A DNA stretch of 64,000 bases, taken from assembly GCA_964647255.1 (NCBI GenBank), contig CAZYGI010000012.1:1-64000 (forward strand), read 5' to 3'. Under the pieces are notes generated by a model that did no database searches, was not told the DNA's origin, and worked only from the letters and a program-made list of their open reading frames with translations. Each line of letters starts with the position of its first letter. The first letter of the stretch is position 1. Positions 56,863 to 64,000 of the stretch are shown in pieces. The DNA is from CAWJEL01 sp964647255. Its GTDB lineage: Bacteria > Chloroflexota > Anaerolineae > CG2-30-64-16. The position numbers and the translations under genes are program-made.

Positions 56863-57855
56863 CTAATTATCGTCGTCCGAGTCGCTGTCCTCATCCAGCC
56901 CGGCGGGAACGCCCGGCTGATAGGAGATGGCAGACAGGAAGCCCTTCACCTCCAGCCGCTCGACCAGCTCATTGAGCGACTTGCGGCCAAAATTCCGGAT
57001 GGCCAGGATCTCCTCTTCGCCCTTCTCCAGCCGTTCCAGCACCTCACCCACCTTGGTGATGCCGGCGCGTTTCAAGCAGTTGTATGCCCGCACCGACAGC
57101 TCCAGCTCCTCGATCGGCACGTCGTAGATCCGGCTTGGCAGTCCGCGCACCTCGGCGCCGATGACCTCGGCCGGCAGCACGTCCGCACCGGCGATCAACA
57201 CCAGATGCCGCACCAACAGCTTCGCCGATTCGCGCAAGGCGAAGTCGGGAGTCAGCGTACCGTCCGTCCAAATTTCCAACACCACACGGTCGTAGTTCGT
57301 CTGCTGGCCAATGCGTGCACGGCCCACAGTGTAGTTGACCTTGCGCACCGGGCTGTAGATGGCATCCACCGGGATTTCGCCGAGCGGCAGCTTGCCCCGC
57401 TCTTCGGCCGGCGAATAGCCACGACCGACGCTGACGGTCATCTCGATGTCCAGATCAACTTCCGGCGAATCCGCGTTGAGCAGCAGGAGCTCCGGGTTGA
57501 CGATCTCCACCTCAGGCGGGCAGATCAGATCACCGGCGGTCAGCGGCCCCTCGCTGCGCACGTCCACGTGCAAACGGACCGGCTCGTCCGAGTCGCTTTT
57601 GAGCCGGATCTGTTTGATATTGAGCAGCAGCGCCGTGGTGTCCTCGCGCACATTCGGGATGGGCGAGAATTCGTGGTGCACGCCGCTGATGCGGATAGAC
57701 GAGACCGCCGCGCCTTGGAGCGAGGACAGCAGCACCCGCCGCAGGGCGTTGCCCAGGGTGATGCCGAATCCCGGCTCCAGCGGCCCGATCACGAACTTGC
57801 CGTAGTTACGTGCGCTCGCTTCACGCTCGATCTTGGGCAACACAAAGTTCAACAA
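56863..57855 (-). CDS. rpoA: DNA-directed RNA polymerase alpha subunit
   Basis: A 330-residue protein. The N-terminal dimerisation domain (FGITLGNALRRVLLSSL), the middle beta sheet domain and the C-terminal domain (ELSVRAYNCLKRAGI, NFGRKSLNEL) that contacts UP elements and activators are present. TTG 57855 is preferred: a GGGGGG-rich site lies 6 bases upstream, while the longer frame to 57966 reads through the intergenic repeat. Confidence 0.97.
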   Translation of the reverse strand: MLNFVLPKIEREASARNYGKFVIGPLEPGFGITLGNALRRVLLSSLQGAAVSSIRISGVHHEFSPIPNVREDTTALLLNIKQIRLKSDSDEPVRLHVDVRSEGPLTAGDLICPPEVEIVNPELLLLNADSPEVDLDIEMTVSVGRGYSPAEERGKLPLGEIPVDAIYSPVRKVNYTVGRARIGQQTNYDRVVLEIWTDGTLTPDFALRESAKLLVRHLVLIAGADVLPAEVIGAEVRGLPSRIYDVPIEELELSVRAYNCLKRAGITKVGEVLERLEKGEEEILAIRNFGRKSLNELVERLEVKGFLSAISYQPGVPAGLDEDSDSDDDN

Positions 57856-57875
57856 AGTTGCACCCCCCTTTCGAG

Positions 57876-57966
57876 ACTGACGATGGACCATGGATGGTGG
57901 CCATGGACCACAGACGATAGACGATGGCTGGTATCCGATTGTCCAAGATCTATCGTCTATCGTCAA
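57876..57966. repeat. Phrase-like simple repeat between rpsD and rpoA
   Basis: Repeated phrases such as GACGATGGACCATGGATGG, CCATGGACCACAGACGATAG and a closing TATCGTCTATCGTC make up nearly the whole gap. The GATGGACCATGG phrase recurs at 28520-28531 before guaA. Confidence 0.65.
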
Positions 57967-57968
57967 CG

Positions 57969-58604
57969 TCAGCGGCTGTAGTACTCGACGATCAACTGCT
58001 CGTTCAACGGCAGATCAATGGTCTGGCGATCGGGCGAGCCGACAATGCGGCCGCTCAACCTGGCCTCATCGAACTGCAGCCATTCCGGCATGGCGCGCTG
58101 GCCCAGCTTGTCGCTCACGGTCTTGAAGTAACCGTTGCTGCGGCTGGTCGGGCGCACGTCGATGACGTCACCGACTTCCACCAGGTAGGAGGGCACGTTA
58201 TGATTATGCCCGTTGAGCATAAAATGACCATGACGCACCAACTGCCGCGCCTGCGCGCGAGAGTCGGCCAGCCCCATGCGAAACACAACGTTATCCAGGC
58301 GGCGTTCCAACGTCAGCAACAGGGTGACGCCGGTTTGCCCTTTCACCCGCAGCGCACCGCGGAAATAGCGGCGGAACTGGCGCTCTTGGACGCCATAAAT
58401 GCGGCGGGCCTTCTGTTTTTCCCGCAACTGCGTCGCGTAGTCCGATGTCTTGTGCTTGAATGCGCCCTTCTTGCCATGCATGCCAGGCGCATAGTTACGC
58501 TTCTCAAAAGCGCACTTGGGCGAATAGCAGCGCTCGCCCTTCAGAAACAGCTTCATGTTTTCCCGGCGGCACAGCTTGCACACCGGATCAGTACGTCGTG
58601 CCAA
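57969..58604 (-). CDS. rpsD: 30S ribosomal protein S4
   Basis: A 211-residue primary 16S rRNA-binding protein. It has four N-terminal cysteines (CKLCRRE, CYSPKC) expected to bind zinc, and the S4 RNA-binding domain (RRLDNVVFRMGLADSRAQARQLVRHGH). The start codon is TTG, with AGGAGG 5 bases upstream. Confidence 0.97.
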   Translation of the reverse strand: MARRTDPVCKLCRRENMKLFLKGERCYSPKCAFEKRNYAPGMHGKKGAFKHKTSDYATQLREKQKARRIYGVQERQFRRYFRGALRVKGQTGVTLLLTLERRLDNVVFRMGLADSRAQARQLVRHGHFMLNGHNHNVPSYLVEVGDVIDVRPTSRSNGYFKTVSDKLGQRAMPEWLQFDEARLSGRIVGSPDRQTIDLPLNEQLIVEYYSR

Positions 58605-58679
58605 TGGATCCTCCTGTACTTGTTATCGTTAGCCTGAGAGGTTTACAGCTTGGCGACTTTCATCCCTCTCTGAATGGGT

Positions 58680-58757
58680 TAATTGGATGACTGGTGACTG
58701 GATGCTTGAAGCTGGAGAGCCGTTTCCAGTTTCTAGCGGCCAGCTTCTCGCTTCAAG
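58680..58757. repeat. Phrase-like simple repeat between rpsK and rpsD
   Basis: The gap contains GGATGACTGGTGACTGGATG and GCTTGAAGCTGG, with partial inverted copies CCAGCTTC and GCTTCAAGC near the rpsK stop. The style resembles the repeat after rpsI at 54531-54560 (CTTCCAGCAACCAGCAACC). Confidence 0.55.
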
Positions 58758-59192
58758 CTAGACGCGGCGCTTCTTGGGCGGGCGGCAGCCGTTGTGCGGG
58801 ATGGGCGTGATGTCGGTAATGGCGCGCACCCGCAGCCCGGCGGCCTGCAGCGAGCGGATCGCCGACTCGCGGCCGGGGCCCGGCCCCTTCAGAAAGACGT
58901 CCGCTTCGCGCATGCCTGCGTCCAGCGCGGCGCGTGCGGCCTGTGTGGCCGCCATCTGAGCGGCGTAAGGGGTGCTCTTGCGGGACCCCTTGAACCCCGC
59001 GGCGCCGGTGCTCGTCCAGGCAATCGTGTTGCCCTGCGGGTCGGTCACGGTCACGATCGTGTTATTGAACGTGGACTGGATGTGAACCTGGCCCTGCGGC
59101 ACCAGTTTCTTCTCACGCCGCGGCCCAGCAGTCCGGCGCGGACGCTTCCCGCCGGTTGTGGCAGCGGCAGCTTGTGCGGTTGGTTTTGCCAT
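58758..59192 (-). CDS. rpsK: 30S ribosomal protein S11
   Basis: A 144-residue protein. VHIQSTFNNTIVTVTDPQGN and the basic tail NGCRPPKKRRV are typical; the first 25 residues (Ala/Thr-rich) extend beyond the usual N-terminus. GGAG precedes the ATG. Confidence 0.98.
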   Translation of the reverse strand: MAKPTAQAAAATTGGKRPRRTAGPRREKKLVPQGQVHIQSTFNNTIVTVTDPQGNTIAWTSTGAAGFKGSRKSTPYAAQMAATQAARAALDAGMREADVFLKGPGPGRESAIRSLQAAGLRVRAITDITPIPHNGCRPPKKRRV

Positions 59193-59286
59193 TCTACGTT
59201 ACTCCATGTGTGATGCAGCCACGTGTTGCGTGCCGTGCGGCGGCGTCTCAGTTCCGGGAGACCCCCACCGCCCCACGCATCAGGGC

Positions 59287-59664
59287 TTACTTCCGCGCGC
59301 GCTTCTTCCCCGGCACAGTGCGGCGGGCGCCGCGCTTCGTACGGGCATTCGTCCGTGTGCGCTGGCCGTGCGCCGGCAAATTGCGGCGATGGCGCAGCCC
59401 ACGGTAGCAGTTGATTTCCTGCAGACGCTTGATGTTCATCGCCACCTCGCGCCGCAGATCGCCTTCCACCTTGTAGTTGCGCTCGATCACCTCACGCAAC
59501 TTAGCCACCTGCGCCTCGTCCAGGTCCTTGATCCGCACGTCCGGGCTGATGCCCGTCATGCTCAGGATCTCTCTGCTCGACGTAGGGCCAATGCCGTAGA
59601 TATACGTCAGGCCGACTTCGACCCGCTTATCACGCGGCAGGTCTACACCTGCAATACGAGCCAT
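59287..59664 (-). CDS. rpsM: 30S ribosomal protein S13
   Basis: A 125-residue protein beginning MARIAGVDLPRDKRVEVGL, with ATG 59664 preceded by TTGGAGGA. The basic tail with RTRTNARTKRG contacts tRNA and S19. The frame extends upstream to 59982 through rpmJ and is not coding there. Confidence 0.98.
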   Translation of the reverse strand: MARIAGVDLPRDKRVEVGLTYIYGIGPTSSREILSMTGISPDVRIKDLDEAQVAKLREVIERNYKVEGDLRREVAMNIKRLQEINCYRGLRHRRNLPAHGQRTRTNARTKRGARRTVPGKKRARK

Positions 59665-59684
59665 TCGTTTCCTCCAAATTCCGC

Positions 59685-59801
59685 CTAGTTGCCCTGGCGT
59701 TGTTTGTGCTTCGGATTCGTGCAGATGACGTGCACGACGCCGTGGCGCTTGATAATTCTGCACTTGCCGCACATTCGTTTGACCGAAGGTCGCACTTTCA
59801 T
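59685..59801 (-). CDS. rpmJ: 50S ribosomal protein L36
   Basis: A 38-residue protein read directly from the minus strand: MKVRPSVKRMCGKCRIIKR, then HGVVHVICTNPKHKQRQGN. The Cys-Cys-Cys-His zinc ribbon is intact. GAGGAG lies upstream of the ATG. It is placed between map and rpsM; the usual infA gene is missing from this gap. Confidence 0.97.
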   Translation of the reverse strand: MKVRPSVKRMCGKCRIIKRHGVVHVICTNPKHKQRQGN

Positions 59802-59858
59802 CGTAATTACTCCTCACCCGAGACCGGACCGGTTTCGACAACCCGCCCGGTTCGCTGT

Positions 59859-60629
59859 TCACAAAACCGTCAAGAGTTCCGGCTCGCCTTCGGTGACGGC
59901 GATGGTGTGTTCGAAGTGCGCCGACCGCTTGCCATCGGCCGTCACCACGCACCACCCATCCCCGAGCACCTTGGTCTTCCATGTGCCGACGTTGACCATC
60001 GGCTCCAGGGCGAAAGTCATGCCGGGCTTGAGCCGGGGCCCGTTGCCGCCCTGGGGCGGGACGTAATTGAGGATCTGCGGCGCTTCATGCATGGCGCGGC
60101 CCACACCGTGACCGGTGTATTCCCGCACCACGGCGAAGCCATCCACCACCACACGCGCCTCAATCGCCCGAGAGACCTCAACCAGATGATGGCCCGGGAG
60201 CGCCGCGGCGACCCCCGCCCACAGCGCCGCCTCCGTGGTCTCCATCAAACGGCGGCTCTCGTCGTCCACCTGGCCGACCGCATACGTCCAGGCCGAATCG
60301 CCGACCCAGCCCCGGTAGGTCGCCCCGACGTCAATCGCGATGATATCGCCCGGCTCCAGCCAGCGTTTGCTGTTGGGGATGCCGTGGACGATCTCCTCGT
60401 TGATCGAGGCACAGATGCTGGCGGGATAATCGTTCTTTCCGCTGTGCGGATACCCCAGGAACGTCGGAATCGCCTCGTGCGCCCGGATGATCGCCTCCGC
60501 GCGCGCGTCAAGCTGCGCGGTGGTGACGCCGGGGCGCACCATCTCCCGCATCGCCTCATGCACGCGAGCCACGATACGGCCTGCTTCGCGCATAAGAGCG
60601 ATCTCGGCGCGAGACTTCAGGATGATCAT
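59859..60629 (-). CDS. map: Methionine aminopeptidase type I
   Basis: A 256-residue metalloprotease that removes the initiator Met. The metal ligands are visible as Asp in IDVGATYRGWVGDSAW, His in TGHGVGRAMHE, Glu in FALEPMV and Glu in HFEHTIAVTE. Its ATG overlaps the adk stop (ATGA), so the two are coupled. Confidence 0.97.
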   Translation of the reverse strand: MIILKSRAEIALMREAGRIVARVHEAMREMVRPGVTTAQLDARAEAIIRAHEAIPTFLGYPHSGKNDYPASICASINEEIVHGIPNSKRWLEPGDIIAIDVGATYRGWVGDSAWTYAVGQVDDESRRLMETTEAALWAGVAAALPGHHLVEVSRAIEARVVVDGFAVVREYTGHGVGRAMHEAPQILNYVPPQGGNGPRLKPGMTFALEPMVNVGTWKTKVLGDGWCVVTADGKRSAHFEHTIAVTEGEPELLTVL

Positions 60630-61282
60630 TTCCGCAGCGCCGCCAGCAGTTCGGCCTGCACATCCTCGATGGGCCGGTCACCATCCAGGCTGACCAGCAC
60701 CCCGTGGGCGTAGTAGAAGCCGATCAGCGGCGCCGTCTGTTTGTAGTAGACGAAGAGCCGATTCTTCACCGTCTCCGGTTCGTCATCCGCCCGCCGGTAG
60801 AGCTCACCGCCGCACTTGTCGCACTTACCCGCGACCTGAGGTGGGTTGAACTCCACGTGGTACATCGCCTGGCAGTCCCGACAGACACGCCGCCCGGCCA
60901 GCCGGTTGATCACCGCCTCGTCCGCCACTTCGAGCAGCGGCACGGCGCTGATCGCCAGCCCTTTCCCGGCGAGCGCCTTGTCCAGCGCAGCGGCCTGGGG
61001 CAGCGTCCGGGGAAAGCCATCGAGGATCACCCCGTTCGCGCAGTCGGGCCGGCTCAAACGATCCATCACCATGTTGATGGTCACGTCGTCAGGGACGAGC
61101 TGACCAGCGTCCATGTAGGTCTTTGCCAGCAGGCCCAAGGGCGTCTGGTTCTTCAGGTTCTCCCGGAAGATGTCACCGGAAGAGACCTGCGGCACGCCCA
61201 ATGTCTCGGAGAGCATCCGGGCCTGGGTGCCTTTACCGGCGCCCGGCGCACCAAGCATGACGATATAGCGCGGTTCAGACAT
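60626..61282 (-). CDS. adk: Adenylate kinase
   Basis: A 218-residue enzyme. The P-loop GAPGAGKGTQA, the DGFPRTLPQA motif and a zinc-binding LID (CRDCQAMYHVEFNPP, CDKCGGELYRRADD) are present. It interconverts ATP+AMP and 2 ADP. It lies 4 bases after secY in the classical secY-adk-map order. Confidence 0.98.
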   Translation of the reverse strand: MSEPRYIVMLGAPGAGKGTQARMLSETLGVPQVSSGDIFRENLKNQTPLGLLAKTYMDAGQLVPDDVTINMVMDRLSRPDCANGVILDGFPRTLPQAAALDKALAGKGLAISAVPLLEVADEAVINRLAGRRVCRDCQAMYHVEFNPPQVAGKCDKCGGELYRRADDEPETVKNRLFVYYKQTAPLIGFYYAHGVLVSLDGDRPIEDVQAELLAALRK

Positions 61283-61286
61283 ATGA

Positions 61287-62630
61287 CTACTTCCTGATGA
61301 ACCCTTCGTAATGCCGCATCAACAACTGCGCTTCGAGCTGCTTCATGGTGTCCAACACCACGCCGACGACGATCAGCAGGCCCGTGCTGGAGATCAGCAG
61401 GGTGCTGGTGGCGGCGCGACTGCCGGCGCCGGCCCCAAAGGGCAGATGCACCAGCCACGGCATGAGGGCGACCAGGCCCAGAAAGAGCGCGCCTACCAGG
61501 GTGATGCGCGACATGACCCGCTGCAGGTACTTCTCCGTGTTCGGGCCCGGCCGGATCCCCGGGATGAACCCGCCCTGCTTTTGCAGCGTGTCGGCGAGGT
61601 TCTGCTGCCGGAAGATCACATCGGTATAGAAATACGTAAACGCAATGACCAACAGGAAGTACAGGATCCAGTAACTCGCGTACTGCCAGCTAAAGAACTT
61701 GTAGATGCCGTTGGCAATCGCCGCAACGACCGTGTTCGACGAATACAGGAAGTAGCTGGCGATCGTCGCCGGGAACGTCAGAAAGCTGCTGGCGAAAATC
61801 AACGGGATCATGCCCGCCGAGTTGACGCGCAGCGGCACGTGCGTGCTCTGACCGCCGACCATGACCATACGGTTGCCGCGCATGGTGCGCACCCGCTTGC
61901 CGTACTGCACCGGGATGCGGCGCTGCCCTTCCTGGACCAACACGATTACCGCCACCGTGATGACGGTCACGATCAGGAAGATCAGCAGTTGGGCCAGGCC
62001 GTTCTGGCTGGAGACCGTCTGCTGGATGTTCCTCGGCATGGCCGCCACGATACCGCCAAAGATGATGATCGAGATACCGTTGCCGATGCCTTCTTCGGTG
62101 ATCAACTGGCCCAACCACATCGCCAGCATCGTACCGGCCATCAGCGAGAGCAGAATCACGACCGTCTGCAGCGGGTAGGTCTTGAACCCGAATTCGGAGA
62201 TCACAGCCCCAGAATTAGTCGCCGCCGGGCGAGCCAGGAGTGCAGTCTGGCCGTAGGCTTGCAGCAGCGCCAACGGGATCGTCAGCCAGTTGGTGTACTG
62301 GTTCATCTTCCGCCGGCCCGCATCCCCTTCCTTCTGCATCTCCTGCCACGCAGGGATGATCGGGATGAGAAGCTGGACGATGATGGACGCCGTGATGTAC
62401 GGGTAGACGCCCATCGCCATCACCGAGAAGTTCTGCAAGGCGCCGCCGGACAGCAGGTTCAGCAGGCCCAACAGTTGGTTGTTCTCGAAGATCGAACGAA
62501 GCGCTGCCGGGTTGACACCAGGCACCGGAATATGACCGGCCAGCCGGTAGATCACCAGGATGCCCAGGGTGATCAACAGCTTGCGGCGCAAATCCGGGAG
62601 TCTGAACGCATTGCGCAAGGCTTCAATCAT
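61287..62630 (-). CDS. secY: Protein translocase subunit SecY
   Basis: A 447-residue membrane channel with ten transmembrane helices; the plug and pore segments (HIPVPGVNPAAL, GGALQNFSVMAMGVYPYITASI) and the C-terminal FLGLVALMPWL are typical. ATG 62630 is preceded by GGAGAG; a longer frame to 62708 crosses the intergenic hairpins. Confidence 0.97.
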   Translation of the reverse strand: MIEALRNAFRLPDLRRKLLITLGILVIYRLAGHIPVPGVNPAALRSIFENNQLLGLLNLLSGGALQNFSVMAMGVYPYITASIIVQLLIPIIPAWQEMQKEGDAGRRKMNQYTNWLTIPLALLQAYGQTALLARPAATNSGAVISEFGFKTYPLQTVVILLSLMAGTMLAMWLGQLITEEGIGNGISIIIFGGIVAAMPRNIQQTVSSQNGLAQLLIFLIVTVITVAVIVLVQEGQRRIPVQYGKRVRTMRGNRMVMVGGQSTHVPLRVNSAGMIPLIFASSFLTFPATIASYFLYSSNTVVAAIANGIYKFFSWQYASYWILYFLLVIAFTYFYTDVIFRQQNLADTLQKQGGFIPGIRPGPNTEKYLQRVMSRITLVGALFLGLVALMPWLVHLPFGAGAGSRAATSTLLISSTGLLIVVGVVLDTMKQLEAQLLMRHYEGFIRK

Positions 62631-62717
62631 GGTTCTCTCCACACGGCGGGCCGCCCGGCCCCTTGCGAGGGCGAGCGCCGGCCACCTGCCTTTGCGAAGC
62701 CGATCCACATCGGCTGT

Positions 62718-62738
62718 CCGACCTGCCAGGCAGGTCGG
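62718..62738. repeat. Palindrome between rplO and secY
   Basis: CCGACCTGCC (62718-62727) and GGCAGGTCGG (62729-62738) form a perfect 10-bp palindrome around one base. A second pairing, GGGCGAT with ATCGCCC, follows within 30 bases. No T-run is present, so it is more likely a repetitive or mRNA-processing element than a terminator inside the operon. Confidence 0.55.
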
Positions 62739-62776
62739 GGGCGATCGAGCGAATCAATCGCCCGTCCAAGTGCCTC

Positions 62777-63223
62777 TCAGGCCAGCTCCTCGACAGAACC
62801 GCCCGCCTTCAAAATCTTCGCCTTGGCCGAAGCTGAGAACTTCTGCGCCTTGACCGTCAGGCTCCGATCCAACTCGCCTTCGCCCAGGATCTTGATCGGT
62901 TGGACATCGTTCTTGATCATGCCCGCCATCATCAAGACCTCAGGCGTGACCTCGGTGCCCGCGGGAAAGGCGTTCAGCCGCTCCACGTTGACCTCGACGT
63001 ACTCCACCCGCCAGATGTTGGTGAACCCACCCAGGGCCGGCAGGCGGCGCACCAGCGGAAGCTGGCCGCCTTCGAAATACGGACGCTTACCGCCGCCGGA
63101 GCGCGAATTCTGCCCCTTGGTGCCGCGACCGCCGGTCTTGCCGCGGCCGGCGGAGATCCCGCGGCCGGAACGGACCGAATCGCGATGTGCACCCGGAGCG
63201 GGCTGCAAATCATGGAGTTTCAT
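62777..63223 (-). CDS. rplO: 50S ribosomal protein L15
   Basis: A 148-residue protein with MKLHDLQPAPGAHRDSVRSG start and the Gly/Arg-rich GRGKTGGRGTKGQNSR stretch typical of L15. Its ATG overlaps the rpmD stop. The C-terminal LKAGGSVEEL is also conserved. Confidence 0.98.
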   Translation of the reverse strand: MKLHDLQPAPGAHRDSVRSGRGISAGRGKTGGRGTKGQNSRSGGGKRPYFEGGQLPLVRRLPALGGFTNIWRVEYVEVNVERLNAFPAGTEVTPEVLMMAGMIKNDVQPIKILGEGELDRSLTVKAQKFSASAKAKILKAGGSVEELA

Positions 63224-63417
63224 GCTTCAACTTCCTCCACGGTGACCAGGTGGCGCACCTTGTGGATCATGCCGCGGATGGCGGCCGTGTCCGGCTGCTC
63301 CACCGTCTGGCCCAGCCGACGCAGGCCCAGGCGCCGCACCGTCTGCTTCTGATCCTTCTCGACGCCGATGGCGCTGGTGGAGTAAGTGATGCGCAACAGA
63401 CTAAGCTTGTTCGACAT
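63220..63417 (-). CDS. rpmD: 50S ribosomal protein L30
   Basis: A 65-residue protein. LRITYSTSAIGVEKDQKQTVRRLGLRRL pattern (quoted as LRITYSTSAIG and QTVRRLGLRRLGQ) is diagnostic. The ATG lies inside the 3' end of rpsE, an overlap of 17 bases, with GAGGAGG 6 bases upstream. Confidence 0.97.
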   Translation of the reverse strand: MSNKLSLLRITYSTSAIGVEKDQKQTVRRLGLRRLGQTVEQPDTAAIRGMIHKVRHLVTVEEVEA

Positions 63418-63997
63418 CCTTGCCTCCTCGCAGCCAGTACGGGGTCAACGCCTCGACCGGCCGACCGCGCCGCTTTGCCTCATCTTCCGGGTTCTTCAAC
63501 GTATCCAGGGCCGCAAAGGTCGCCGCCACCACGTTCAAAATGTTGGCGCTGCCCTGGCTCTTCGTCAGGATATCGCGAATGCCCGCGGCTTCCAGGATGG
63601 CGCGCACGCCGCCGCCGGCGATGACGCCGGTGCCCGGCGACGCCGGCCGCAGCATGACCCGCGCAGCGCTGAAGTCGCCGATGGCGAGGTGCGGGATGGT
63701 CGTGCCGGCCATCGGGATGCGGCGCATGGTGTTGCGCGCACGATCAGTCGCCTTGCGGACGGCATCGGGCACCTCACGGGCCTTGCCGACGCCAAACCCG
63801 ACCTGACCATGATTATCGCCGACGACGACGACGGCGCGGAAAGCGAACCGGCGACCGCCCTTAAGCACTTTGGAGGTGCGGGCGACCTGGACCACGCGCT
63901 CGTCGAGCTGCTCGCGCTCTTCCTCACGCTCACGCGGGCGCCGCGGCCGATCCTTGCTCTGCTCGCGCTCTTTTCTCTGTTGCTCTTTGCCTGGCAT
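63401..63997 (-). CDS. rpsE: 30S ribosomal protein S5
   Basis: A 198-residue protein. Core motifs are RRFAFRAVVVVGDNHGQVG, GKAREVPDAVRKA and PGTGVIAGGGVRAILEAAG. A charged, Arg/Glu-rich extension of about 35 residues precedes the core. The start codon lies 3 bases from the window end, so the ribosome binding site and rplR upstream cannot be seen. Confidence 0.96.
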   Translation of the reverse strand: MPGKEQQRKEREQSKDRPRRPREREEEREQLDERVVQVARTSKVLKGGRRFAFRAVVVVGDNHGQVGFGVGKAREVPDAVRKATDRARNTMRRIPMAGTTIPHLAIGDFSAARVMLRPASPGTGVIAGGGVRAILEAAGIRDILTKSQGSANILNVVAATFAALDTLKNPEDEAKRRGRPVEALTPYWLRGGKDVEQA

Positions 63998-64000
63998 CGT

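Noticed and set aside
61311..63245. A 644-codon open frame on the plus strand opposite secY and rplO.
   Set aside because: It spans two well-established ribosomal-operon genes and their gap in antisense and has no independent features.
1..64000. tRNA, rRNA, insertion sequences and attachment sites.
   Set aside because: No gap showed a cloverleaf with a CCA-side pattern, rRNA segments, transposase motifs or paired direct repeats marking an integration.

Overview
The window looks like a chromosomal segment of a high-GC bacterium of the phylum Chloroflexota, probably an Anaerolineae/Caldilineae-type lineage. This is inferred from gene content, not from an rRNA gene. The grounds are high GC with many GTG/TTG starts after strong GGAGG-type ribosome binding sites, large secreted proteins carrying an (R/K)xxYLPL motif, a SARP/BTAD regulator with NB-ARC and TPR parts, a cyclase-ATPase-TPR giant, a FakA-DegV pair, and a corrinoid protein. 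No tRNA, rRNA, insertion sequence or CRISPR array was seen.

Layout. 1-2504: the 3' end of a corrinoid protein, a leucine-carboxyl-methyltransferase-type SAM enzyme and an alpha/alpha-toroid protein. 2505-17321: an accessory island with a small protein plus a 1242-residue secreted C39-like/cohesin/dockerin protein (minus), a SARP regulator and a tandem-cyclase/ATPase/TPR protein (plus), a second secreted protein (minus) and a TPR protein (minus). 17375-19459: ECF sigma factor, zinc-finger anti-sigma factor and membrane protein. 19565-27667 (minus): solute-binding protein, two sugar permeases, a UvrA-like ATPase without a UvrB-binding domain, and a secreted beta-propeller protein. 27945-48446 (mostly plus): core genes in short operons (xpt-guaA; a serine hydrolase; rpe; rpmB; Asp23; fakA-degV-recG-coaD; YceD-rpmF-fabD-fabG; Asp23-nusB-tatA-tatC; a cyclic-2,3-DPG-synthase-like P-loop protein; AMMECR1). 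48499-53910: a Clp ATPase with a dead first AAA domain, divergent from an arr (rifampin ADP-ribosyltransferase) - membrane protein - LmbE operon. 53951-63997 (minus): mog, then the spc/alpha/L13-S9 ribosomal superoperon read from rpsE to rpsI.

Main observation. The two secreted-protein transcription units of the island (minus-strand starts at 6737 and 15807) share the same promoter layout: two TAACG repeats exactly 11 bp apart, ending exactly 8 bp before a -10-like hexamer, inside a longer conserved block. This is the geometry known for SARP operators, and a SARP gene lies between them, divergent from the first site. The inference is a small SARP-controlled secretion regulon, with the cyclase/ATPase/TPR protein encoded 3 bp after the regulator as a possible signalling partner. 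Other notable points are a sugar permease lacking its EAA loop, a TatA-TatC fusion, a Clp with a degenerate first ATPase domain, an Arr enzyme with a large unknown C-terminal part, a degenerate copy of a gene's 3' tail enclosed by an inverted repeat, and phrase-like simple repeats scattered between core genes.
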